DNA from: Odiellus spinosus | Taxonomy: Eukaryota > Arthropoda > Arachnida > Opiliones > Phalangiidae | Length of the DNA stretch: 64,000 nt | Assembly: GCA_963920705.1 (NCBI GenBank) | Contig: OY987240.1 | Span: 4,248,926 to 4,312,925, forward strand | Direction: 5' to 3' | Part shown: positions 31,496-41,098 of the stretch, piece after piece | Layout of the letters: every line of letters starts with the position of its first letter | Numbering within the stretch: position 1 is the first letter of the stretch | Notes under the pieces: generated by a model | The model's database searches: none | Seen by the model: only the letters and a program-made list of their open reading frames with translations | What the model was told of the DNA's origin: nothing | Program-made: the position numbers and the translations under genes

Positions 31496-32360
31496 CTAAT
31501 CGCAAAAAACATGGTTTTTCAAGTCTACAATATCATTTACTATTTCCATATACCATTCTTCAAAGTTGTCGGATCCGTATTTACCAAGAAACTCAAACCT
31601 GATATCTTCCCGGTTTAAAGCTTGAATGGCCTCGATCAAATCCTTCTCGCGTCTTTTGTCATATTCTAGACTTCTGTTGTAAGGATAAGGAAATTCCTGG
31701 GCTAACTTCCCAGCCTTTTCTTCGAAGAGATAATGTCCAATTTTGTCGACAATCAGATCTTTCAAACCATTCTTTCTCGTTATTTGAGTTTGAATTTGAC
31801 GTTCTTCATCCAGTTCAGGTTTCAGCTGTTTCAGTCTGAGCCATGTATCTTTTCTAAAGGTAAATCCGTTCGATGTAGCAAACCAGGAGTCGCAGAATTT
31901 GGTATCATCAGGTGTATATTGACGAATATCAATAAACTTCATTCCGCTTCCCGAAATATGTCCTTCGAGTTGAAAGTTCTCCGCTAATCGAGTATGAAAG
32001 CGTGGTATCACGTCTTCGAAGAAATCGTTAACAACGTCTCTTAAGCTCCAGATATTTTCCCAGACCGGGAGTTGAAGATGAACAACGGATTTGGCGTCAT
32101 TCCGACGAATAAAGAAACTATCGCCAGAAGCGCTTATTCCAATCGTCTGTTTGCCGGAGAGAAAATGTTCTTGCGGCATGATAACGCGAGATCTGCCAGC
32201 GATATGATTCACAAAGTTCTTTTTAAACTTCTTTTAAGGCTTTTTTCATCTCTTGGAAATTCCAACAGGATCGAACAAATCCGACTTCTCTAAGATTGTT
32301 TCGTTCTGTCACCACCAGGTTTAGTTCCTTTCGTTGAGAGAAGAAAACGTACTCGTCCAT
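31496..32360 (-). pseudogene. Roughly 280-aa unknown virion-cluster protein, one frameshift
   Basis: ATG at 32358-32360 starts MDEYVFF...; the frame shifts once in an A-rich run at about 32225 (KKALK/KFKK) and then continues 238+ codons to 31496. The C-terminal half is charged and helical, with many Trp, Phe and Tyr (DSWFATSNGFTFRKDTWLRLKQL). It begins 5 bp after the major capsid stop, so it is likely co-transcribed with it and may be a virion protein. Family not recognised. Confidence 0.6.
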
Positions 32361-32364
32361 CCTC

Positions 32365-33703
32365 TTACTCTAACTTGTAAAGAATGGTTCTATCTTTCGT
32401 TATCAACATTTGGTTCTCAAACTTGCCGTAGACTATAACTGTGACTGCCGAGCTTAAAGGGTTTTTAAATTTCATTGTTAAGCGTAAACTACCGTGTTTT
32501 TCCAAATAAAAATGTTCGCCACTAGCTCCCTCTTCTGCTGTTAAATCCAACGCCAGTAAACAATTGCCCTGGGGGTATTCCTCGTACGATATATCATTAC
32601 CTTTATTTTTACCGTAAAAATCTAAAGCCGTGAACAGTGATTGGTATTCGCGACAATAGCGTTTTTCAGCAAAATTTTTTTGAAAAGGTTGATCGGGATA
32701 ATTTTTATTTCCGACCGTAACGGCTAAATACGTCAAATCCAAGTGCTCGAAATTAAAAGGATTTTCAGTTAAATCTCCGTTGAAGGCTGATGTCTTTACG
32801 AAAGCAATTATAATTCTATTTGGGATTCTACCCAAGAAGACATTTTCTTTCGTCGTGTCAGTGTTACCTCTTTCTATCCCAAAGTACTTTGCCACAGTCT
32901 GATTAATCGGGTAGACGCAGGGTGTTTTTTCCAAAACCATGGCGTGGGCTAACATTAAGTCTGGGTTTAACTTAATTTTCCTAACGTAGAGCGAAGCATC
33001 GCTGATGACGAATCTATATTGAGTGGCGGCTGGGGGCAGCGCGGGCGGGGCTGGAAGTGGTTCTCGCGATATAATGGGAAACGACATTCCTGATCTAATA
33101 AATTTAAATTTTACATCTACATTGTTTAAGAGGAATTTATTCATTTTACAAATATCCAGTTGGAGTTTCCCTATCATTTCACATACTTGCGATGGATCAA
33201 CGCGCTCTTTTCTTAGTTTCATTCCTTGATTAGACGCGTCAAAAATATCCTCGGGTTTTATCTTGGTATCTTTGTAAAACATTTCCAAAGCTAATTTCGT
33301 CTCTTTGGGATCTTTCCCGTAATTTAACAATGTTTCGAAATAAGCGATATACGGAGCTAAATTATTAACGGTTTGTACTAGCGTATCATTTAACATTGCT
33401 TCTATTTGAGAAAATAAGCCCATAAGAGTAAATTCACAGGTCCAACTGTGTCTACCGCCGCCTCATATCTTCCCAAGCATTATTCGTCGTGTTTTTTTTT
33501 AATAATTTAACGTTAAGCTTTAATCTGGTTTTTGATAAATCGACATAGTGTTCCGGAGTACCGGGGACGAAAAATTCGATTGGTCCTCCATCCGTAATTG
33601 AATTGACGGGTTTTAATTCAATATCATTACTAGCCAAAATATTATAATTACTAACAGGTTTGACGAACAAGTCGGCTTCAGACATCATACCTTCAGACCC
33701 CAT
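32365..33703 (-). pseudogene. Major capsid protein (double jelly roll), two frameshifts
   Basis: ATG at 33703. The first 80 codons have the Polinton capsid N-terminus (a GGPIEFFVPGTPEHYVDLSKTRL block). Between 33470 and 33421 the conserved VDTVGPVN stretch lies in a second frame, and LFSQIEAMLNDTLV onward lies in a third, running 352 codons to 32365. The later part has the RIPNRIIIAFV, NPFNFEHLDL and YREYQSLFTAL-type blocks typical of this capsid family. Total about 440 residues. Hexon-like trimers of this protein form the icosahedral shell. Two frame changes within about 50 bp break it. Confidence 0.9.
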
Positions 33704-33752
33704 CTTGTAGCGTTAGATAACTACAACTAAAGCCGATGCCGGCAAGATCCGG

Positions 33753-33762
33753 CTATTTATAT
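33753..33762 (-). promoter_or_regulatory. TATA box upstream of the major capsid gene
   Basis: ATATAAATAG on the minus strand, 50-60 bp before the capsid ATG at 33703, and overlapping the 3' end of the pVI-like gene. Confidence 0.55.
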
Positions 33763-33764
33763 CC

Positions 33765-34132
33765 CTAGGATAAAAAATCGGTTTTCTTTCTTCGTTTTCC
33801 TTTACGACCCTTTAGACTTTTTCTTTTACGTTTACCAGTGCCGTATTGCGAATTGAGAACTTTGTCACCAGCTGTGTGTAATAGATTAGACCCAGCAATT
33901 TTAATATTCCTTTTTAAAGCTGTTTTTGGATCTTGCCCCGCTGAAATATCACCGATCCAGCGACTTCCCGACCTAAGTCCTTGGCCGCTGGCTTTATAAT
34001 TGGGGTAATGAATCGAACTAGACTCTTAAAAATTGAACCTAACCCGTTACCTCGTTGAAAAACGGGACCTCGGAAGCCTCCTCCTCCAGCTTGCTGCAGG
34101 TAATAGTAATAATACCTATTTCGCGACGCCAT
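33765..34132 (-). pseudogene. Gly-rich/basic pVI-like Polinton virion protein, one frameshift
   Basis: ATG 34132. YYYYYLQQAGGGG then FRGPVFQRGNGLGSIFKSLVRF and PAAKDLGREVAGS: the order 'G(F)RGPxxQRGxGLG..F..L.R...P..K..GKE' is a conserved small protein beside the penton gene in Polintons and adintoviruses. A one-base shift near 33960 ends the frame early. The sister frame gives the expected GDISAGQDPKTALKRN... and a Lys/Arg-rich tail (about 33830-33770), ending at TAG 33765. The N-terminal amphipathic helix plus basic tail recalls adenovirus pVI/pX-type roles; that is inference. Confidence 0.75.
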
Positions 34133-34138
34133 TTTTTT

Positions 34139-35431
34139 TTACCTTCGTCTAAAATGTATTGTGGTCACTGTTTTCCCGAGTTTGAAGGGAATTTTACTGC
34201 CCGAATCAATGGCAATTTCTATATCAATCACGTTAAAATTCGGTGTTCTGACGGGGTAATAATTAATCGGGTTAAACGTTAACTCGTAGGGGGTATTGTA
34301 CTTGTTGTTCTCTGGTCTGGGAATTGTACGTAATAGACCTCTACAAGCGTCACCTATAACCTGAGGGTATATGAGACTGGTATAAACGAATAAACTCTGG
34401 ACACCTCTATTTATATCAGCGATATGTTCACCATGGCTCTTGTGCGTTAACCCTTTCTCAATTTGTTTGGTATCAAAACCCAGCATAAGACCTAAACCAG
34501 GATTGGATTTGGGAAAGCGAATGGTAAAACTGTCTCTCAAATTTTTTTGTTGATCCGTGAGAAGATAATCGGGTTTTGCTTCATCAATTAACCCTAGACC
34601 ACAAAGTAGCGTTACCGTCCCATTGTTATTTTGCTCAAAATCAAAATAAGGCCTCATTCTCGGGGGTAAACACTCTCTCATTCCTTTTAATACCTTCTCT
34701 ATAGTTTCGTACGTACCGTGTGGTAATTGATAAGTTTTAGTTTGATATAAAAGATTTTCGACTCGTTCATTACCCGTTAATTTTATGGTCTTGTCTCTTT
34801 TGACCATCTGCCGAACGTAAAAAGGAGGATATTTGGAGGTGTCGAGTTTGATCCTGTTCTGGTCTAAAGCTCGTGTTCCAACAATGGTGGTCCCCGTTAT
34901 CCATTTTTCACAATCCCGCGCTTCTAAACCTAATAATTCGCAATACATTCTGGGAAATTTAACGAAGGTTTCACCATTGGGATCTTTAAATTCAATAAGA
35001 AAACGTTCCTGACCGTTAACGATCCCGATTTGAAATTCTAACTTGTCTTTTACTTGTTGTTGAGTAATAGACGCCTGCATCTGATTAATAATTTTATGAT
35101 AAATACTTTCATTCGTATTTTTAATTATTGTACTTTTATCGTTTACGGTTCCCTGACCCGTTTCGTATTTTAAATCTAAATCAACCATTCTAACGACAAA
35201 AGTATCGAAAAAGTCGGTAATATTATCCCATTTCGAAGGCATACTAATGCCCGATAAACCGACTTCCCAATGTCCTTCAGATAAATCAAATGACGTGGGT
35301 AATTGCGTCGTGTAACTGGTTTTTGTGTTTTTCGGGTATTGAGTCATGGAGGCGTTACTCGGGAGAGTCAAGTAGAACGAATCGTAGATGGGAGCAAGCA
35401 GAGTTGAAGGATAACAATGAAGATGAAACAA
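34139..35431 (-). CDS. Penton-type minor capsid protein
   Basis: The open frame is 430 codons, uninterrupted. N-terminal FYLTLPSNASMTQYPKNT...TTQLPTSFDLSEGHWEVGLSGI is the strongly conserved opening of the Polinton minor capsid (single jelly-roll penton) protein. Later GLGLMLGF and the RGVQSLFVYTSLIYPQVIGDACRGLLRTIP block are also family hallmarks. The conserved part begins upstream of the first internal ATG, and the frame opens with TTG, so the start codon is not evident. A short upstream exon or a lost ATG is possible. It forms the vertex with the major capsid protein. Confidence 0.88.
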   Translation of the reverse strand: MFHLHCYPSTLLAPIYDSFYLTLPSNASMTQYPKNTKTSYTTQLPTSFDLSEGHWEVGLSGISMPSKWDNITDFFDTFVVRMVDLDLKYETGQGTVNDKSTIIKNTNESIYHKIINQMQASITQQQVKDKLEFQIGIVNGQERFLIEFKDPNGETFVKFPRMYCELLGLEARDCEKWITGTTIVGTRALDQNRIKLDTSKYPPFYVRQMVKRDKTIKLTGNERVENLLYQTKTYQLPHGTYETIEKVLKGMRECLPPRMRPYFDFEQNNNGTVTLLCGLGLIDEAKPDYLLTDQQKNLRDSFTIRFPKSNPGLGLMLGFDTKQIEKGLTHKSHGEHIADINRGVQSLFVYTSLIYPQVIGDACRGLLRTIPRPENNKYNTPYELTFNPINYYPVRTPNFNVIDIEIAIDSGSKIPFKLGKTVTTIHFRRR

Positions 35432-35442
35432 GCTGGTCAGAC

Positions 35443-35772
35443 TTATTTATCCTTCCTTTTGAGAGGAATTAAGCCATCGCACCAGTGGCATATATGGTTT
35501 AAAGGTTTCAACTCGTAGATCTCCCAATAATATGGTAAAATAAAGATTAGCCCGAGAATATCGTACCATGGGGCCAGAACGAATCGGGGATTTCGAGTAA
35601 TAATTGAACGAATAAGAACAATGGGGACCTTGATCGGAGTCAAGAGGACTCTAAGCCAGTATTTACAATGGCGAAGAGTGTAAGAATCGTGAAAGAACCA
35701 ACGCTTCCAGACACAGCATTGACATTTCTGTAATTGAACGCGAGCACTTTCCTCCGTTACCCGTAAATCCAT
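35443..35772 (-). CDS. Cys-rich membrane protein with FHDS motif
   Basis: 109 aa from ATG 35772. QLQKCQCCVWKRWFFHDSYTLRH is followed by a hydrophobic run (about residues 42-60), a second (about 68-82) and a CHWC tail. It is the rightmost gene before the TIR and shares the CC...FHDS...R layout with the plus-strand protein at 29630-30013. The TATAAAAG at 35797-35804 (minus strand) and an initiator-like TCAGCTT at 35776-35782 precede the ATG closely. Unknown family; likely a membrane protein of the virus. Confidence 0.6.
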   Translation of the reverse strand: MDLRVTEESARVQLQKCQCCVWKRWFFHDSYTLRHCKYWLRVLLTPIKVPIVLIRSIITRNPRFVLAPWYDILGLIFILPYYWEIYELKPLNHICHWCDGLIPLKRKDK

Positions 35773-35796
35773 TTTAAGCTGACTTTAGGATCGAGT

Positions 35797-35804
35797 CTTT
35801 TATA
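35797..35804 (-). promoter_or_regulatory. TATA box of the rightmost minus-strand gene
   Basis: TATAAAAG on the minus strand, with TCAGCTT about 24 bp downstream and the ATG at 35772. The spacing is slightly short for a classical TATA-initiator pair. Confidence 0.5.
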
Positions 35805-35893
35805 TGATATCCTTCTCCCCTAGTGAGTGAATGAGTCATTGGCCCCCAAGTCTTTTTGGCTATAGAATCCCCCTTTTATATCCGGAGTCATGC

Positions 35894-36334
35894 AGAAAAA
35901 CAAAGGAGCAGGGACGGAAAAAAATAAAAAATAAAGGAGCAGGGACGGAAAAATGAAAAATTGTGTCAGTCCTCCTTGAAAATGGGTTTTTCGACCGGGG
36001 GTTAGGCAGGGTCAGACTGGACTAGCCGGGTGGGACTAATTAGGCCAATTTGTTGATTTATGAGGTCATTTGTTGACGGATGAGCTGTTTATTGACGGAT
36101 GCGCTGTTGGCGGATGCGTTGTTTGTTGATTTTGGGGGCGGGGCTAATTAGGTAAATTTGTAGCCTTTGGGGGCGGGGATCATGCGAGTATTGTTGACGG
36201 ATGACGTCATTTGTTGTTTTTAGGGGCGTGGATTATGCTAATTTGTTGATTTGATGACGTCATTGGTTGTTTTGGAGGGGGGGGGTGGAAAGATAAGTGT
36301 TTTCCCCCTCCTAAAAGTATAGGCGTAAACTACT
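35894..36334 (-). repeat. Right Polinton terminal inverted repeat
   Basis: Mirror of 8327-8765, including TGACGTCA at 36202-36209 and 36255-36262. It ends ...AAACTACT. The duplicated CAGGGACGGAAAAA word marks the inner edge. Confidence 0.92.
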
Positions 36335-36340
36335 CACGCT
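36335..36340 (+). repeat. Right target-site duplication CACGCT
   Basis: Identical to 8321-8326, directly after the element terminus. Confidence 0.93.
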
Positions 36341-36690
36341 AAGCCTTAGCTTCGGGAAAAATAATAACACACAGAACATTGAAAATACTCAACATTATGA
36401 AGACCATATAGTCGAGCAGAGTTCCAAGTTTGGTCGAACTATTTGCTCCAACCGAATCACTCGTGTACTGGAGTCAATCGCCGTTTCTAACTCGGGCCGA
36501 AGGGGGTTTCTAGACTTACGTGGTGTGGCGCTTGAGTTCAGTTAGAGACTTTCTTTCTATTCGATTTATTTTTGCTTGTACTTAAAGGGTAAATGAAAAC
36601 TGTCACTTTCTTGATTTTACGTTTTTCTGAATCTTCGTTATGGAAAACCTAAGAAAACTATCAACTCTTATTTTTAAGCGTCTCCTAAAT

Positions 36691-37225
36691 ATGATAGAAA
36701 AGGTTTTAAAAATCGGACTTAGTTGTCTGCTGCAAAAAAGCATGGAGCCCCTGTGTTTGAATTTCCGAGGTGGGTTTCCGACCAATAGGCGCTCTCGCGA
36801 AATCCCGCGTGCTCGTGTATAATATAGTTCATATTACCATAGCCTCCTAGAAGCGCGTGATATGGGACATTAAATTTAATAAAGGCGCGTGAGTTTGAAA
36901 TTCATTTAGGTTTAAGGTTTTATTTAGGCTTAGCATTTTTATGAGATTATAAATTTTTACTACGCTTCAGCGGGCGTTGCGACTTAAATAAATTTAATTA
37001 GATGAATTAATGTTTTTTAAATAAAGGAAAACAATTTCGAGCAGGTATTTCGCTATCAAAGGTATTTAGCCTGATTATATATATGATATATATGGTTTCT
37101 CTGGGGTCACGTTGTTTAAACGACCCCTATTGGTCGGATACCTACCTCGGAAATCGAAACACAGGAGCTCCATGCTTTTTTGTAGCAGTCAACTAAGTCC
37201 GATCTTTACAACATTTTCTATCCAT
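36691..37225. mobile_element. Foldback/MITE-like inverted repeat
   Basis: Arms 36691-36790 and 37126-37225 are inverted copies (GGACTTAGTTG..TGC..CAAAAAAGCATGGAG...CCGACCAATAGG), about 85-90% alike, around a 335-bp AT-rich middle. No coding capacity; target duplication not resolved. Confidence 0.65.
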
Positions 37226-37244
37226 GCAATATTAAGTATTTTTA

Positions 37245-37675
37245 AAAATAATTTAATAACCTAACCCAACCTAACCTAACCTAACCCTACAAAACGCAAT
37301 AATTTTATATATTAACCAAATAATTTCGATTATTTAACACACCATTTTCACGATGAGGATTCAAACTCAGTATCTTTTTACAATCCATGCTGGCTACTAT
37401 TTCGGGCAACGGGTCACGGCATCTCAATTAAAACGAGAGAGACTGTCGATCAAATAAATTTCGATCAAATGGGGCTATTCCGTCGATCAAATGAGACACA
37501 CTGTCGATCAGATAAATTTCGATCCAATGGACCCTTTGTCGATCGAATGAATTTCTATCTATTGGTAAAAAACGAGAGAGACTGTCGATCAAATGAGACA
37601 CACTGTCGATCAGATAAATTTCGATCCAAAGGACCCTTTGTCGATCGGATGAATTTCTATCTATTGGTAATATCC
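37245..37675 (+). repeat. Direct repeat copy 1 with CCTAA array and GATCGA minisatellite
   Basis: It consists of CCTAACC-type tandem words (37259-37288), a unique block (CACACCATTTTCACGATG...CGGCATCTCAATTAAAACG) and then interspersed CTGTCGATCA / AAATTTCGATC minisatellite units. The same order recurs at 39838-40115. Related minisatellite units occur at 38398-38690. Confidence 0.75.
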
Positions 37676-37765
37676 CCGTTAACAACGATGTTTTTTGCAA
37701 ATTGATCTATCAACATATTTAATGTGTTTCTAATATAGTGAAAATGGTTTTACTCAATTACATTA

Positions 37766-38290
37766 CTACAGAGAGCTCTGGAGTTCATTTTTCAATAATC
37801 GTTCAAAATGCCCACCATTGACGTTTATGCATACTTGCTCACGTCGTTTAAATGATTCGTAAACAAGGTGAAAGATACCCTGAGTATTACGGATAGTATT
37901 ACATCCGTCAATTATCCGTTGCTGAAGGTCCTCGACATCACGAACTTCAGTGCGGTAAATCAAGTCTTTGATATGTCCCCAAAGAAAAAAATCGCACGGA
38001 TTTAAATCTGGCGATCTGGCTGGCCATGCAACAGTTCCGCCTCGGCCTATGCATCTCCTAGGGAACTTGGCATCAAAATGGGCTCTAACTCGACGACTGA
38101 AATGTGGTGGGGCTCCGTCACGCATAAACCACATTTTTTGTGCAATCTTAAGGTTATGTCGTCGAGTAGTTTTGGTAAATGGTTTACCAGAAAGTTCAAG
38201 TAAACCTCGCCATTTAGCCTGGGTTGTAGAAATCGATGTCCAATCAAATTAACTCCGACCATTCCGCACCAGACGTTTAAACTAAATTTC
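37766..38290 (-). pseudogene. Mariner-like (IS630-type) transposase fragment
   Basis: From 38290 down the fragment reads NVWCGMVG...NFLVNHLPKLLDD, then after a frame change near 38130 WFMRDGAPPHFSRRVR, WPARSPDLNPCDFFLWGHIKD and, at the end, NGGHFERLL. The DGAPPH and SPDLNPCDFFLWG blocks are the second-Asp and third-acidic regions of IS630/Tc1/mariner-type DDE transposases. The N-terminal half is missing and one frameshift is present. It is embedded among GATCGA minisatellites. Confidence 0.85.
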
Positions 38291-38397
38291 ACTTAATGTG
38301 ACCTTACGCTAGCAGCGTGGGGGTTTTGTCGACATGATGGTTGTATATTTTAATAACATCAATAAGAGAGGTTAGTCTCCCAGGTGGCTTAGTACCA

Positions 38398-38690
38398 TTG
38401 GATCGAAATTCATTTGATCGACACAGGGTCCATTAGATCGAAATTCAATGGATCGACATGAAGAACCAAATGATCGACACTTAAAAAAAGAAGACTCAAA
38501 TGATCGACAGGTAAAACAGATTGAGTGTAATAGACATGCAGTACCATTGGATCGAAATTCATTTGATCGACACAGGGTCCATTAGATCGACATGCAGAAC
38601 CAAATGATCGACACTTACAAAAGATTGAGTGGAATAGATATGAAGTACCATTGGATCGACATGCAGAAACAAATGATCGAAAATATCAAA
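38398..38690 (+). repeat. GATCGAAATTCATTTGATCGAC minisatellite
   Basis: Irregular tandem array of units such as CCATTGGATCGAAATTCATT and AATGATCGACA. It relates in sequence to the arrays at 37438-37670 and 39995-40110. Confidence 0.75.
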
Positions 38691-38947
38691 TATCAGTTTA
38701 AAAAAAGCCAAAAACACTTGAAGTTTGATCTTATGGGAAGTTAAAAAACGCATATATATACAAAAAAATTAGAGTGAGGCTGTGATTATTAAATTATTAT
38801 TTACATCTCTGGGTTGGTGTGGCTAAAAATTGAGGCGGTTGGGTACGTAATGTTTGTACTCGAGTTTATATAGAGTAACGACTTCAAAGGATCAAACGTC
38901 AAAGGCGGGTTTCATCTACCCCTGTCCAACATTATATATGACCTAGC

Positions 38948-39839
38948 CAGGGTTGGCAATTAGCCGGCTAAAACTAGTTTTTGTCGGGACATGTGGCAAA
39001 AAGTGGTTTTAACCGGCAAAAACGGAAAAAACCAGCTAAAAGTGGCAAAAACTACCAATCAAGGGTAGAATACTATTAAAGGAAGTTAAATTGTATTTAG
39101 GACGTGTTGACTTTCATGTAAAGTACTAGGTGTTACTATCTGAAATTATTTGACCGGTTTTTTTTTTTTTTTTTTTTTCAAAGTGAACCTACAGTTGTTA
39201 TAGTCTATATCTAAAGTGAGATACATTGCCCATTTCTCTTGGAATCTATCCCCTGGACTTTTTAACCTAGAGGTGGGAAGCCTTCCATAAAGCAGTTGAG
39301 AAATATTGGGGAAAAAAGTTTCCCAAAACACTTGAAAACAGGTGGTAGTCCAATAAAGAAAATCGAGCTAAAGAATGGAAACCTGATAGAGATATGTTTG
39401 CTATTAGTTTACTAACTGAAAAGTCCATACCATGTGATTTCACCAGAGTGTAGGTCTCACTAAGAAGTCCCAAAGACTTTGGTAGTAATGTCAAGTGAGA
39501 ATAACGCTCGAGTATAGGTTTCGCATGACATTAAAAACGAGAGGTCAAGGTTTTGAACAACATTCCACTTTTGAGTTTGAGGTATTTTTCATGCTTATTC
39601 CCAATATTGGACATTTTTCAGCTTTATTTCCATGTTTCTTGTTTTTTTTTGGGTTTTTTTAAATCAAAAAAGCCCCTTGTAGTGGAAAAAATCGCGGCAA
39701 AAATCAGTTTTTGCCATAGGTTTTAACCTGGTTAAAACTAGGCGGAAAAACCGCGGCAAAAACTAGTTTTTGCCACCCCGGTTTTAACCTGGAAAAAACC
39801 GCGGTTTTTTCCACCACTGGCAAAAACTTGCCAACCCTG
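38948..39839. mobile_element. hAT-type MITE, 892 bp
   Basis: Inverted termini CAGGGTTGGCAA / TTGCCAACCCTG are flanked by GACCTAGC (38940-38947) and GACCTAAC (39840-39847), an 8-bp duplication with one mismatch. Subterminal CAAAAACTAGTTTT and GGTTTTAACC motifs occur in both orientations. CAGGG ends plus an 8-bp duplication are hAT hallmarks. There is no transposase inside, so it is non-autonomous. Confidence 0.85.
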
Positions 39840-40115
39840 GACCTAACCTAACCTAACCCAATCATTTTATTTATTAACCAAATTATTTCGATTATTTAAC
39901 ACACCATTTTCACGATGCGGATTCAAACTCTGTATCTTTTTACAATCCATGCGGGCTACCCTTTCGGGCAACGGGTCACGGCATCTCAATTAAAACGAGA
40001 GAGACTGTCGATCAAATAAATTTCGATCAAATGGGACACACTGTCGATCAGATAAATTTCGATCCAAAGGACCCTTTGTCGATCGGATGAATTTCTATCT
40101 ATTGGTAATATCCCC
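39838..40115 (+). repeat. Direct repeat copy 2
   Basis: Matches 37259-37675 in order: CCTAACC words, the CACACCATTTTCACGATG block, then CTGTCGATCA/AAATTTCGATC units, but with the array shortened by one block. Confidence 0.75.
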
Positions 40116-40597
40116 TCCCGGGTCGCCTTTATCCGTTATGCCTAAAAAAACTGATTTTTTTATCGATTCCTTATCGCTTTTAAATAAAATATCTTAATGT
40201 TTTGAAGACGGCGGTTTACATGCGATGAAATGTAAACATGAATCTTTCAGCACGATAATCATATTTATACAACTTGTTTAATGGTTTCTGAAAAGTGCTT
40301 TAAGAAATTCAATATATCGAAGAAAAGCAAGGTCTACACGAGATGAAAGGTAAATATGAATAACCCACTATAATATACAGTCATTTTCACACTATTGCTC
40401 AAGGCTAGGGCTATGAAAATTCCACACCTTATCCTAATAGTTAAAGATGAATAGCAAATCGTGGCGTCGTCTAACGGCCCAAAAAGCGCAGGAAAAAAGT
40501 ACGAACTAAAAAAAACAGTTGGGAAAACAAAATAGTACCTCCCCGACACCCACCTGATGTAACCTAACCTAAAATTATGAAATTTATTGCATTGGTG

Positions 40598-41098
40598 AGT
40601 AGTTTAAGCCTGTACAACAAGGAGGGGGAAAACACTTATCTTTTCAACCCCCCCTCCAAAACAGCCAATGATGTCATCATATCAACAAATTAGCATCATC
40701 CCCGCCCCTAAAAACAACAAATGACGTCATCCGGCAACGAATTTGCATCATCCCCGCCCCAAAAGGCTACAAATTTACCTAATTAGCCCCGCCCCCAAAA
40801 TCAACAAACAGCGCATCCGTCAACAAATGACGTCATATGTCAACAAATTTGCCTAATTAACCCCGCCCCCAAAGGCTACAAATTTGCATCATCCACGCTC
40901 CCAAAGGCTACAAATTGGCCTAATTAGCCCCGCCCCCAAGGTAAACAAATTTGCATAATAGCCCCGCCCCCAAAATAAACAAGGAGATGGACATCTTTCC
41001 ACCCCCTCCATCAACGTATTAGCCTAATGGGCCCCACCCGGAAAGTCCACAAATTACCCTACATAACCCGCCCCATAATCAACATTAAAGGGACAGTG
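40598..41098 (+). repeat. Polinton-type terminal repeat, left, with CRE and GC-box modules
   Basis: Same modules as 8327-8765: TGACGTCA, CCCCGCCCC(C) and CAACAAAT spacers, repeated over about 490 bp, more times than in the complete element. Only the outer ~105 bp have a partner at 54342-54445. Confidence 0.75.

Larger units (their letters stand above)
8327..36334. mobile_element. Complete Polinton/Maverick (adintovirus-type) integrated element, 28.0 kb
   Basis: Bounded by 6-bp CACGCT duplications, with about 440-bp inverted ends that start AG and end CT. It encodes protein-primed PolB, retroviral-type integrase, adenain-like protease, FtsK/HerA-type ATPase, double jelly-roll capsid protein, penton-type protein, a basic core-like protein and a BIR protein. 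That is the adintovirus set. The natural size is reduced to about 22 kb once the two transposons inside the polymerase gene are subtracted. Many genes are frameshifted, so the copy cannot be functional as read. A perfect target duplication and similar ends argue that insertion was not ancient. Confidence 0.95.

Noticed and set aside
37440..40110. GATCGA arrays as a CRISPR-like array
   Set aside because: Units and spacers vary irregularly, spacers are themselves repeats, and the context is eukaryotic transposon DNA; it is a minisatellite.
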